A stretch of DNA of 64,000 nt from Cloeon dipterum (GCF_949628265.1 NC_088790.1:17116545-17180544), one strand, 5' to 3'. Numbered from the stretch's first letter, positions 12,060-23,367 are shown. A program made the numbers and translations. The notes: a model not told the origin generated them from the letters alone.

Positions 12060-12065
12060 TTTATT
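12060..12065 (-). terminator. Candidate polyadenylation signal of transporter C
   Basis: AATAAA on the minus strand, about 80 bases after the stop codon of C. A second copy lies at 11975-11980. Confidence 0.45.
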
Positions 12066-12146
12066 CAATGATCCTTCGAGGAGTGATGGATTTTTTGCAA
12101 CAATGCCAAATTGCAAACAACTATATTACATATAAATTAAAACGTC

Positions 12147-14810
12147 CTAATCTTTTCCTCTGAGTTCTTTAAGAATTTGTGCAGTTGTTTTTCCCTTTGT
12201 CTCGGGAAGAGCGAAAAGGATAAAGGCTGCCCCCAAGAAGCAGCAGCCACCGAAAATCCAAAAAGTGGTGTTATTATTCAGGGCAGCCACCATATCTGCG
12301 TAGAACAGCGTGACTAGGAAGGCGAGCAGCCAGTTTGAAGTGGCACCGATCGCGCTGGCAGGCCCTTTCACCTGCGGCGCGAAGATCTCGGCGGTGACCA
12401 CCCACGCAACGGGGCCGGCACCAAATGAGTAGAAAATTACGTACAGCACCAACAAGGTTACCGGAAGCCATCCTTGGCTTACGAGCTGTACCTGAAAAAC
12501 GTTGCATTTTGTAAAATCAATTCAATCTTCTGTTATATCGTCTGTGAAATTAGTTTTAGCATGAGACGAAAATGTCAAATTACATGAGGAACAAAATTTA
12601 ATTGTTATATTTAATTTTGGAAAAACAATACCTGAAATTGTTCAAACTTTTCATAAAATAAAAATTAAAAATAATACATTTATAAATGAATCTATGTATG
12701 TGTCATATGATTTCTTCAATGAAATAATTTATAATATAATCTTCGATCAAAACGCTTACCCATTTTGTTTTTTAAATCTTATATTCTCTAAAAAAATATA
12801 TTCAGTTTAATATTTAAAATGAACCTCATTTAGAGAGACAGTTGAGTTGTCCAAAATTATTTGTAATTAGCCTGAGTACCTGATAAAAGAAGTAGAAGCC
12901 AAGGATAACAATGAGGATGCCCATTGCGACCGCCGAAATGAGCAAGAGTACTTTTCTTCCCAATCGGTCGACGACCAGTGATGCAGGAATGGTGGCTGCA
13001 ACCTGCACGGCTGCGACAATGATGCTGTTGATGTTGGGATCGAGAGTGGAGCCAGCGCTCTCAAAGATGCTGTTGGCATAGAATAGGACGGCGCTGTAGC
13101 CACACAGTTGTTGCATGAAGAAAACACCAAACACAATTAGAATTCCCTTCAAGGCTAGCCGGTCGCGGAACATGGCGATGAATGAAATCTAGAGAATTTT
13201 GGTTTTATTCTAACGTTGTTTTGAGAGCCAAAAGTTTTCAATTTTACGTGCAATTAAAAATATCTTTATACAAAATAACTTAATAACCCACGGAAATATT
13301 TAATTTCCACTATATTCAGTTGGATAAATTTATATTTAAAAACACGCAAATTGTGCTCTATTTTGACCTTATTTTTCTTTTCCTCCTCCCCATCATTCTT
13401 CATGTCTTCAAGCTCATTCTTGATATCACAATAGGGTCCGCGAAACCACTGCAGCGATTTTCTGGCCTCGTCGACCTTTTCACTTCTCAGAAGGTACTGT
13501 GGCGTCTCAGGCATCCAGAAGAAGCAAGCAGCGAACAAAACTGGTATAACCGCGCATACTATTGAAAACCTTTAAATCAAATTATTTTTTAACAAATTTT
13601 GTTAATTAAAATTTTCTTACCAAAAGACTGGAACAAAAGCACCGATGACGTAACTGAAGAGAATACCAACGCAGATCAAGAGCTCAAAGAAAGAACTGAG
13701 CAAACCGCGGATTTTGGTGTCCGAAATCTCGGCAATGTACATCGGAGCAGCCACGCAGAACAGGCCGCCGCAGAAGCCTACAATGAAGCGCCCCACGATC
13801 AGCATTTCAACCGCTGCTGGCCAGATAATGAAAGTCCAACCTTAAACAGGACAATTTATTCAAAAAGATCAATCAAGAGGCTATTAACGTTAGTTGCCTA
13901 TTATGAAAGGTATTGAGATAAAGAGCATGGTGTATTTCCTTCCGATCCAATCGACGAGGAAGCCGGTTGGCAGGCAAGATATGGCAGCACCCAGATTGAC
14001 GATTGAGCCGACCCACGAAAATTCTGTGTCACTCACAGAGAAGCTATAGACATCGCCAGCAAGAACGGGACTTTGCACTGGCGATGACCAACCAAGCACC
14101 GTTCCCAATGCCATCGCGCCCAACGTTGCTAATTTGGACAGTAAAAAATTAGTTAACTCTGGGACAATAAATAACAATTTCAAATATTGGATTCCCGGTA
14201 TTTTCAGCTCGGCATATTTTGACTCGAGCTCTTCTCGGAGCGGAAACCTTTATCGACGTCCAGCAGATCTTGCGCGACTCAGGCTGCGGCGCCGGCGACG
14301 CTGTCAGCGTGAATTTCACGTTCCTTAATCAGGAAGGCGACCGAATGTTCCACAACGCTGAAGTTGGCCCATCAGTTGGGAACGAAAGTATTTCGTTTCT
14401 GCTAAATAGAGAGACTTGAGCTAAATACCTGAAATTGAGGCTATGTACTGGTTCTTGGTGCTCCCCTTGCTTCTACTAATTTCTGCTTCTCCCACTGTTT
14501 AAAAAATGTGATGGCAAAGTAAAAAATTTGGATTTTTTTTAGTTTTTTTTATGTTAAGGCTATGTTGAAATTTTTGTCTCATCTCCTTCGATCAGTTTTT
14601 GGAGGAGAACTAGCAAAAAATAACAATTCACGTGAAATCGATTTCATAAGATTTAATTGATGGTGGCAATCAACAATAGTCCTTGGTCACGAGGTGCACG
14701 TGAACTTCACTCTAATTTGTAGATTTTTAAATATTATTTCACTCAAATAATGTTACTTTTCAGAATGAGTACTTGATTAGTTGTCTTGATGAAATCATTA
14801 CCGACTTACT
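12147..14810 (-). CDS. Tret1: Tret1-like trehalose transporter C
   Basis: A complete 457-residue paralog of B. Coding exons: 14810 (single base A), 14494-14429, 14128-13898, 13840-13621, 13569-13368, 13188-12880, 12491-12147. The start codon is split A|TG exactly as in B, after a GTAAGT donor. The exon ending at 13898 is followed by GCAACT, not GT; B and D have GT at this position, so this is read as a GC-AG intron, and exon length and phase (231 nt) support that. Motifs DWIGRK, VGRFIVGFCGG, PETPQYLL, QQLCGYSAVLFY, DRLGRK and PETKGKT are present. The helix 7 motif has CGYSA where B has SGINA, which could alter substrate affinity. An antisense tan-like fragment lies in the intron between 14129 and 14428. 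Confidence 0.9.
14208..14387 (+). pseudogene. tan-like (peptidase C45) exon fragment
   Basis: Inside an intron of transporter C, on the opposite strand, lies a GC-richer 180-nt segment. It has an acceptor (TATTTTCAG at its left), an open frame and a GT donor at its right. The frame reads HILTRALL, ILRDSGCGAGD, VNFTFLNQEGDR and HNAEVGPS. From memory this resembles the middle of Drosophila tan, the N-beta-alanyl-dopamine/carcinine hydrolase of the peptidase C45 family. The piece starts and ends in phase 1. No other tan exon, start or catalytic cysteine is visible nearby, so this is most likely an orphan exon left by duplication or transposition. It could instead be part of a gene with very long introns. 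Homology is recalled, not computed. Confidence 0.5.
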
Positions 14811-14858
14811 TTTTTGTGGGCTACTAAAAAATACGTGCAGCTTAGATTTCACGCTTGG

Positions 14859-14949
14859 CCAACTGTCTATTTGGGGAATTCTCGACAGTGTGATTTGTCA
14901 GTTCCAAATCGATATACTTGATATAATCTAAATCACTTGAAATAATCAA
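14859..14949 (-). promoter_or_regulatory. Promoter block of C, conserved with B
   Basis: The counterpart of 10345-10428. CCAACTGTCT followed by ATTTGGGGAATT, and then an exact 20-base match AAATCACTTGAAATAATCAA at 14930-14949, lie 50-140 bp upstream of the first base of the split ATG. The spacing to the start is nearly the same as in B. Confidence 0.5.
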
Positions 14950-15027
14950 CTCCTTCTCCGTCAGAGTGGGTACAAACATCTGACTCAATTAAAATGCATT
15001 TTTTTATTCTAAGAAAGCAGTTCAATG

Positions 15028-15033
15028 TTTATT
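15028..15033 (-). terminator. Candidate polyadenylation signal of transporter D
   Basis: AATAAA on the minus strand, about 95 bases after the stop of D and about 80 bases before the conserved promoter block of C. Confidence 0.45.
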
Positions 15034-15125
15034 CATTGTTTGGTCAACAGATAATCAAACATTTGATCGATTAAAAGCATTCTGTAGGCAGTCTTACGTC
15101 AAAATACATAAATTACTCTCTCAAC

Positions 15126-17572
15126 TTAATCCTTGGAACCGAGCTCCTTGAGGATTTGCTGGTTGGTTTTGCCCTTGGTCTCGGGCAGGAAGAAAAGGAT
15201 GAAGGCCGCTCCCAAGAAGCAGCAGCCACCGAAAATCCAGAAGGTGGTGTAATTTTGCACTGCTTCCACCAAGTCGGCGTAGAATAACGTGACTAGGAAA
15301 GCCAGAGTCCAGCTGAAGGTGGCACTGATTGCACTGGCTGGACCTTTCACCTGGGGGGCGAACATTTCGGAGCAGACGACCCACACGACGGGACCGGCGC
15401 CGAAGGAGAAGAAAATTATGTACAGCACCAGCAGGGTCACTGGGAGCCACCCTTGTGTTGACCACATATCCTTTAATAAAAATTGTTCTTATTTAAAAAA
15501 GAACTAAAGCTGAGGAAAATTTCAGGCTTAATTTACACATTTTTACAAACAAATAGACGTTTTTACATTTAGATTTTCGGACCTGATATAAGAAGTAGAA
15601 GCCAAGGATGACGATAAAAACGCCCATTGCGATGCTCGAGATGAGCAAGAGCAGCTTCCTTCCCAAACGGTCGACAACGAGCGAGGCTGGAATTGTGGCC
15701 GCAACCTGCACAGCGCCAACAATGATGCTGTTGATGTCAGTGTCGAGTGTTGATCCAGCGTCCGAGAAAATACTGTTTGCGTAGAAGAGGACTGCGTTGA
15801 TGCCGGAAAACTGCTGCATCGCGAACAAGCCGAACATTATGAGCATTCCCTTAATGGCGATCTTATTGCGGAACATGGCGATGAATGAGATCTGCGAAAA
15901 AGATGTCATTTGGTGAATTAAAATTTAAAATGTTTTCCATGTGGCATTTTGTTGCTGGATGAAAAACAATTTAGTATTTTATAGAATGTGCTTGATTTTT
16001 TTCCTGTTTCAAAATTCCAGAAAGTTATAAAATGGTTAGAAGCGTGCCTGCGATTTTAAGGCCTGATCAAAATCCCTCATGATCGATCATTTTTCCATGT
16101 TTCTTTCCTTACTATCAAGATCATAATTAATTAACTATATATCATTTAATCTTTTCAAATAAAAAATGCGGATCAGGTGAAACAGTCTACCTTATTTTTC
16201 CTTTCATCCTCTACAGCTTCTTTCATACTATCCAGCTCTTTTTTGATATCGTAGTCCTTGCCGCGGAACCATTGCAACGCCTTGGTGGCTTCCACATCCT
16301 TTCCTTTGCGAAGCAGGTATTGAGGTGTCTCTGGCATCCAGAAGAAACACACGGCAAACACTATCGGAATAATGCCACTGATCGCAGACAGCCTGTTGAG
16401 GACGGTTGTGATTAGTTTATTTGGACATTAGGTTAAATTTAAAATCGTTTGCTACCAGAAAATAGGAACAAAGGCGCCGATGATGTAGCTTATGAGGATG
16501 CCGATGACGAGCAAAAGCTGAAAGAAAGAACTGAGCAATCCACGGATCTTGATGTCGCATATCTCGGTGATGTACATGGGCGATGCCACGCAGAAAAGGC
16601 CGCCGCAGAAACCAGTGATCAGTCGACCAGCGATCAGCATCCCGACTGCTGCTGGCCACACTATAAAGGCCCAGCCTAAAAATGACAATAAATTTAACAT
16701 TCTGATTTGTTTGGCTAAATTTTACTTTATAAAAGGAAAAGGCTCTGAATTTGATGAAATTTCTACATCGAACGACTGAAATATCGACTTCAATCGTGTC
16801 TAGAAAAATGTCATCAAAATTTGATCGCAAAAATTCATTTCTGGTATTTTATTTCCACTGAGAAAGCTCAAATTCACAGTGAACTGTATTTGATCTAATC
16901 CATGATAGCATAAGTTTAGGTTATTTTAATTTAAATACAATACAATTTTTCAGCTAATATTTGTGGTCAGTATATTTTTACCTATTACAAATGGAATCGA
17001 GATGAAGAGCATGGTGTATTTTCTTCCGATCCAATCGACGAGGAAGCCGGTCGGCAGGCAAGACAAGGCAGCGCCAAGAGGAACGACGGAACTGATCCAG
17101 GAGAATTCTGTGACACTGACAGAGAAGCCATAGACGTCACCAGCGAGGATGGGGATTTGCGCTGGCGATGACCATCCAAGAACTGTGCCCAACGCCATCG
17201 CGCCCAGCGTCGCTGTTTCAAGCAATATTTAATTATTTTATAACGTTTTATTTTGCATAAATAATTAAATTTGATCTATTTTTCCAATGCAAAAGGCGTA
17301 ATAAAAGAGTACTAGCTGATACTTCTTCTTAATGGGGTCCATATTTCACGGAAAAAATATTTTTCAATATATATTTAATATTATATAACAATATTTATGT
17401 TTCAAAATGTTGTAAAAATTGATTGTATTATTAGAGTTGCACGCATATGCGTTTAATAATAAATACATTCAATATTTATGTTTCAATGAATATTGGATTA
17501 TTACAAAACCCAAATCTCACCTGCGGCAGCAGCGACAAATTGCGTCAAGGTACTGCTTTTGTTCGACTTCAT
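15126..17572 (-). CDS. Tret1: Tret1-like trehalose transporter D
   Basis: A complete 452-residue paralog of B and C. Coding exons: 17572-17521, 17212-16982, 16675-16456, 16392-16191, 15891-15583, 15470-15126. The last five have the same lengths as in B and C. The start is a normal unsplit ATG eleven bases into the exon that in B and C begins with TG, so the initiator position has shifted in this lineage. Motifs DWIGRK, AGRLITGFCGG, PETPQYLL, QQFSGINAVLFY, DRLGRK and PETKGKT are intact. It is the first gene of the D-C-B tandem in transcription direction. No copy of the B/C promoter block was found upstream, so its expression may differ. Confidence 0.9.
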
Positions 17573-20500
17573 CGCTGTCCTGTCTGGCAATGAAATGGTA
17601 TTAGGATCAAAAGTCATTTATACTACATATATCAATTCATCTTATTGTGTGCTTATCTCCTTTTAGATTCTCGGTATTAATCCTTCGTTGTTATATCTGT
17701 CTGCAGGAGGATAAAAAACGAAGCTTCTTTGCCACTCGAATGCAAAAATAATCTTATTTGGTATTGTTATATACAATCAATAATAGCAAAATATTAGTAA
17801 AACGACTTTATCTTATCATCCTCATGCGTCAAATCAATCGGTTCGATTCATATTTAAAATAAACAAATTTTTGACAGTTTTGTATGCCATGTAGTAAGTA
17901 GAAACAACAGTATAAAAAATTAAATTGATATTATTTATCGCGTGACACTAATTTGCGTGTACATCGTGTACATACGATAAAAAATTATACATTTCAATCG
18001 ATATGATAAAGCAAAATATTTCAAGAAAGAGAGTGCTCTTGACGGACAAGCAAGGCAAAAAGTGCCTATACATAAGTATTTCATTAAAATAAATTGAGGA
18101 GTAAATCTAGGATTTTGATTGAACGTAACAGCTGTTCTTTGAAAACACCGAAAACACATATTTACAAACAATTTAAGATCAGATTAATTGTACACGCTGT
18201 AAACAGTTTTAATCAAGATTTATAATTTGAAAATGATTTGCTAAACTGTCTTTTATTTTATTGTTGAAATTAAATAATATTGAATGCGTTTATATTCATT
18301 TAATTTCTACGCGGATTAGTGGTTGTGATTATCTCATATGCTAACTTTAACTTTATCGAATGACAGTTAAAATTTTCTTTAAGCACCCAAGGAATCCTTT
18401 TTAAATTTCAATGAAGGTAAAAGTACACTGAAGTAATATTGAAATGTTTGAACGACTCAAGCGCGTGATGATTATCTTGCATCTTATTTTCTCTTTGGAA
18501 ATAAGCATATCCGTCTCCACGGTAGATGAGTAATCTTGAAGTGCTATATAGATTAATTCAATGAACAGATAATGTCCCTGCCGCGAATGCATATTATAAA
18601 AACAATGGCAAAACAAAACTCGTGCCGAGGAAAAGCATCACCGTGTTCATCTTGAAACGACAAAGATAACGTGAAATTAAGTACAGCTATTATTGTGCGT
18701 AATAGATGCTTTCACAAATAATTCGACAACTCAAAACTCGTTAAACTGTTATTGATTTATTTAAATTATGATTTACAAGCAATAATTATCCTGAATTGTG
18801 GAAATATCAGAGGCAGGTCCTGCTGCTCTGCAAGAAGAGCAACGCATAGACACAGCTGGGCCTGGCTAAAATTAATAAGAAATGTTACGGATGGAAACTG
18901 TTCTGATTCTGTTTTTCTTTCAAGCATGTGAGAATTTTAAAATCTTCTAGATGTTTTATTTATCATAACGGTTTGTATAAAAAATAATTATTGGTAGCAG
19001 TTTCCTTGGTGTGCAGCTGATAATGATCACGTACTACAACTTTTCTTCACTTAATCGCCCTAAGAATAAACTCTTTGACTCACCAGATGTCCAGAATGTG
19101 AAGCCAAGCATTTTGGATAAAATATGTTTTCACTACGGTGTCTTACGAAGTGACCCGTCGGAAGGGCTGGACAAAACTCATGGCAAAATGCAAGTCCCTC
19201 CTGTGCTTAAGTGCTGAAGACCGAGTGACCTTTACTCACGCATTGTTCCATGTGTAAGGCCACACTGCCTTAGGGGTTTACCATCCGGTCCTGCATACCT
19301 GTGCGAGCATTAGAGTAACATAAAACAATAAATTCATCATTGAGCAAGTCTTCATTAACACGTCGATCACGCACGATGATAACCGCTGGTGGCTGCAATC
19401 AATATTATTGCACTCATACTGAATTAATCATATATGTATTCTTCCAGGGTCCAGAAATTAGGGCTACGTATAAATTGATATTGGCTGGAAATCAAAGCAA
19501 ACTGATATTGAGCAAATTGAGGAGAGAAAAATTAAAATGCTACAAATCAATATTTATTTCGGTTTGATTTGATTTTTTAATTTAACATTTTATCGTATAT
19601 TTCAAAGATACTTTTACCTGATCAAATCAATTAAATTTAACATTTTCGACTTTGCGTAACTCGTAGAAAACAAAACAGAGCAAGTTAATCTTTCTCACAC
19701 ATCAAATCTCTGTCTAGAAACCCCTTACTCGCAAGTGGAGACTGTGCCGGCGTACGGCCCACCAATGCGGGTGGCCGCTTCAATAGCACAATTCCACCAT
19801 TGATGCGGATAAAAATGAGTTATGACCTCGTAATGCACTAACAGAGAAGCGGTCAAAGGTTCATTTTTGTAAATTTCCCACTAGAAGTGATGTTTTAAGT
19901 ACAAGCAACTTCTTAGACTTTTTACGGGAGGGTAGGGGAATCCCGCTGCATCAAACAGGTTAATTTTAAACAGGTGTGGCTCAAAGTCCTATTTAAAAAA
20001 AACTTCAGCCAAAGGCACAATTTGTTTTAAAATTTGTCATTTCGTGAAGAAAAAAAAATTAAATTTTGCATTTGATCAACAGACACTATGCCATTTTTAG
20101 ATAATATGTGATGAAAAACAGTATTTCTCAGGTAAAAAGGTTTAATGGAAACTAACACAAATTTTGAAATCAAGACATTGCTCATCTTGCTAGAAGCACG
20201 CCATCTTTTGGTGGTATAGAGAGGAATTTTGCAATCTCCGCATGCTATACAGTCGCACCTCTGGTTATAATTCCCTCTGTAACAAAAAACTCGTACCTAA
20301 TCCAATCCAAGCCCGCCAAATGCTGGAGGCTAATAAGGTTTACTCTTCTCCTCTAGCAAGAAAGGTCTTTCCGCGAATTACTATTTTGTTTTTACTGAAG
20401 CTGAACCTTTTTGCGTTCTATCCAGTGACATGGTATGCAATATTTGGATTATATATATGCTCAGTGTTAAAAACTCAGTTCGCAGTTAAATCTTAAGAAT

Positions 20501-21299
20501 TAGATCGTCACAGGTCACGCGCCAGCGAGAAAACGTGTGCCTGCGGAGTTTTCTCGTGGCTTAGCTTGCTTTTAACACTACTTGTTATCCCATGTTGCAC
20601 ACGGCGACAGTCGACCAAGTTCTCTGCTGGATTTCTCTAAATCACCTCTCAAAGTGGTAAATTTATAATATTTTGGCATTGATCTCCGTATCAGGAAAAA
20701 CTTAATCGACTCTTTGATTAAATTAAAAATAATATATATCACAAAATTTTCAAATTTTATATCGACCCAAAAGAGAAGAGCATTTTGGGGAAAATTCCAG
20801 AACTGATAGCACACATTACTCTAGTGCTCATTTCACTCAAAATGGTCCTCTTATTTATAAAAAATAAATAACCTATAAAAATATATATAAACCTGCTAAA
20901 GTTGCATCACAGAAAAGTCTGAGCTGCGCACATTACTTTTACACCAAAGGCGGGTAAAAGTCTAACTTGGCTCTCACTCTATATCTGAGGCAAACTTCTA
21001 CCCGTCCCTTAATAGTCAACTATCCAACTCAAATAGACAACCTCCGCATTAAGAAGATAGTTTAGTATTTTGTGAACTACGCTGGTCATCTAGGACGTCA
21101 TGGCTTTGTGCTTCGAAATATTTTCGTCTATTTTCGGTTTTGGTAACTTACAGCGATGACATTCCATAACATTAATTTATATCTTTTAGTAATATTTCGG
21201 CTCCTTAATTTTCATGGTGTACAAAAAAGCCATTTTAATCTAGAATTTCATTAACTTGACTCTTTAACAGATTTTAGATGCCCACGGTATGCAGATACT
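17573..21299. other. 3.7-kb gap between transporter D and the BIR gene
   Basis: No supportable gene. It contains the D promoter, a segment related to one upstream of B (18491-18676), GC-richer unassigned patches at about 19080-19310 and 19720-19800, a hairpin at 20526-20556 with 9-bp perfect arms, and the likely 5' leader of the BIR gene with an acceptor just before 21271. Confidence 0.55.
18491..18676. repeat. Duplicated upstream segment, copy near D
   Basis: Similar to 11049-11226. On the minus strand this copy reads ATG at 18640 followed by a short hydrophobic stretch (MNTVMLFLGTSFVLPLFL) and a stop. A second open part lies after an AG acceptor near 18537. In the copy near B the ATG reads TTA and the second part has a stop. 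It may be the remnant of a small secreted-peptide gene duplicated with the transporter, or conserved noncoding DNA. Confidence 0.4.
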
Positions 21300-23092
21300 A
21301 TGGAAAATGGCTGCAGTGTGTCCTTCAAATCGAATAAGGAGACGCCTTTAACTAGGGATGAATCGCTAACTTTAGCTACTTTGAGGTTAACTTTTATATC
21401 AGAGATGCACTTCTTACAATACGGCCTAGAAAAAATTGTCAGCGTGGTTAACTCTGGATTTTTTGAAATAGTAATAACAACAAAATTTAAAGTCTAAAAT
21501 TTGATTTAACTAATTTTTATGTTTCTCTAGGAAGGCGGGAATTTTGCTTGCGCATTTTGTACACACGAGGAAAAAGCGAACGTTCTGCTCGATCATGATA
21601 TCCGGCATAGCAATATCATACACAAGGAAATCTCTCCAAATTGTCCGCATCAAGCACATTCATCAAACGACGCCTCAACGGAAAAAGAGCTGGACTTGGC
21701 CACATGCTTCGACTACAAGCGGGAGTCACATCGGAGGATCAGCTTTCTGCAATACGCTCTGCCCTGGGTTTGCACGGTGGACTTTGGTGAACTGGCCGCG
21801 GCGGGTTTCTACTACATGGGCCCGGAAGACAACGTCATCTGCTTCTTCTGCCGAGTACAGATCAAGGGCTGGGAAACAGACGACAAAGCTGACACGGAGC
21901 ACAAGCGCTGGAGTCCCAGCTGCCCCATGGTCACTAAGGAGCCCACTTTGTGCAACGTGCCGCTCACGGAAGAACTCGAATACTCACAGGAGGCTGAGAA
22001 GTGCCTTAAAAATCTTTTAGCATGTAAGTAATTTTCATAGTTTAGTTGAGATTAGATGAAAAGGTAAATTTTTTTATCTTATATAAATTATAATAATTCT
22101 TTTAAGATCAGAAAGGTTGATGCAATTTTTTTATTTATTTACAAATGCACATATGGGGCGTCGGGGAAAGATATTTCAAAGTTCATGCAATCAGTTGCTC
22201 AATGAAAAGTCTTGCTAGACTTTTTGTCGCAAAAGTCATCCTAATTTACGAAGCTCACGTTAAGGAAGGGCATTTCACTCAGAGCAGTGTTAAACTACGG
22301 TTTTGGGTTTTAGACAGTTTTTTATTGCAAAATATTGTCGCGAGACTATTTGTTGACAGTAATTTGGCGCAAAATAGAAGGTTTTTATGATCTCTGAGAT
22401 TTAGAAGATTTAAAACGTGAGAAATATTTATTGATGCTAAACACAATTACACACTTTTTTCTCAGAAACTAAGCTGATATCAGACTGTTACTAAACCCAT
22501 TTAGATTGTTTTTGAGGAGTTAGACGTTTCAAGTGTTGTTTAAATGGCTTTTAAAATTGTATATTGCTCATTTTATCGTTCCATGACGATTGGGAGATCA
22601 GAAAAAATAATCGATGATCACCTAAAATTCACCAACTTAGATATCAACGGGATATCAACTGATGTAAAGTATTTTTCTGTTGTTTTGTCTTAAGGTGAGA
22701 ATGCACGCGTTAATATGCGCAGTGGACACTGTTTGCTCAGCGAGGAAGAAATAAATTCATTGCTGGGCGCTAGCAAGTATCCCGAGAAGCAAGCTCATGA
22801 AGAAAGGCTAAAAACCTTCAACGCATGGCCGTTGAGCGTGAGACAAACGCCCGAAAGTTTAGCATCGGCAGGCTTCTACTCCGTCGGCGACGGTGACAAG
22901 GTTCTCTGTTTTCATTGCGGTCTTGGAATTATGGATTTCGCACCCACAGATGACCCTTTCGAAGAACACGCGAAGTGGAATCCGATATGCACTTACGTCA
23001 TTTTGGAAAAGGGGATGGACTTTGTAAAGGGTTCCCTTCGAAAAAATTCAATTGTGGAGAAAACTGGCAATCAAGGAATAATTAAAAAGTGA
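21300..23092 (+). CDS. Three-BIR IAP-family protein lacking a RING
   Basis: A 353-residue inhibitor-of-apoptosis family protein. Coding exons: 21300-21470, 21531-22023, 22695-23092. BIR1 is split by the first intron: its AGFYY-equivalent SGFF ends exon 1, and the zinc ligands follow in exon 2 (Cys64, Cys67, His88, Cys95), with a C-to-H spacing of 20 instead of the usual 16. BIR2 (about 122-190) and BIR3 (about 255-330) keep the exact C-x2-C-x16-H-x6-C pattern, with GFYYMG and GFYSVG before it. Such domains bind caspases or IAP antagonists. The protein ends 30 residues after BIR3 with no RING or UBA, so it cannot itself be a ubiquitin ligase. BIR1 is degenerate and may not bind zinc in the usual geometry. 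Start choice: an acceptor lies 29 bp upstream. It converges on tinman. Confidence 0.85.
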
Positions 23093-23270
23093 AGGAGCTT
23101 TATTCTATTTGATTTTGGAATTTAAGCAAAATTATTTTAGCTCGATTAGCTCTTGCTCCGTTCAACAACAGCAGCAAGAAATACTTATATAAATATCGAA
23201 CTTGTATTGTTTCTATCTTGGTTTGAGACGGCAAAATTTGTTATAATTTCATAAATGATTTATTTTTTTT

Positions 23271-23276
23271 AATAAA
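23271..23276 (+). terminator. Polyadenylation signal of the BIR gene
   Basis: AATAAA about 180 bases after the stop codon. Confidence 0.6.
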
Positions 23277-23361
23277 ACTTTGTTGGTATAATAAAATTAA
23301 AAAATGTTTCATTGGCAAAAACTGTAAAAATTGTGAATATTTATTTGGAAAATTAGACATT

Positions 23362-23367
23362 TTTATT
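23362..23367 (-). terminator. Candidate polyadenylation signal of tinman
   Basis: AATAAA on the minus strand about 120 bases after the stop codon. A second one lies at 23340-23345. Confidence 0.45.

Larger units (their letters stand above)
10302..12146. other. Spacer between transporters B and C
   Basis: This holds the promoter block of B (10345-10428), a segment similar to one upstream of D (11049-11226), a 140-bp foldback element (11600-11739), and the 3' end of C with candidate AATAAA signals on the minus strand at 12060-12065 and 11975-11980. No coding gene is supportable. Confidence 0.6.
14811..15125. other. Short spacer between transporters C and D
   Basis: Only about 315 bp separate the first coding base of C from the stop codon of D. 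The spacer carries the conserved promoter block of C and a candidate AATAAA of D on the minus strand at 15028-15033. Confidence 0.6.

Noticed and set aside
17780-17860. GGTTCGATTCA resembling a tRNA B box
   Set aside because: No A box, acceptor stem or anticodon arm could be built around it.
19011-19310. Frame and GC-richer patch upstream of the BIR gene
   Set aside because: No family resemblance, no convincing start or splice sites; may be repeat-derived but nothing supports it.
22145-22390. Frame in the second intron of the BIR gene
   Set aside because: Flanked by good splice sites that join BIR2 to BIR3 in phase; the frame has no domain.
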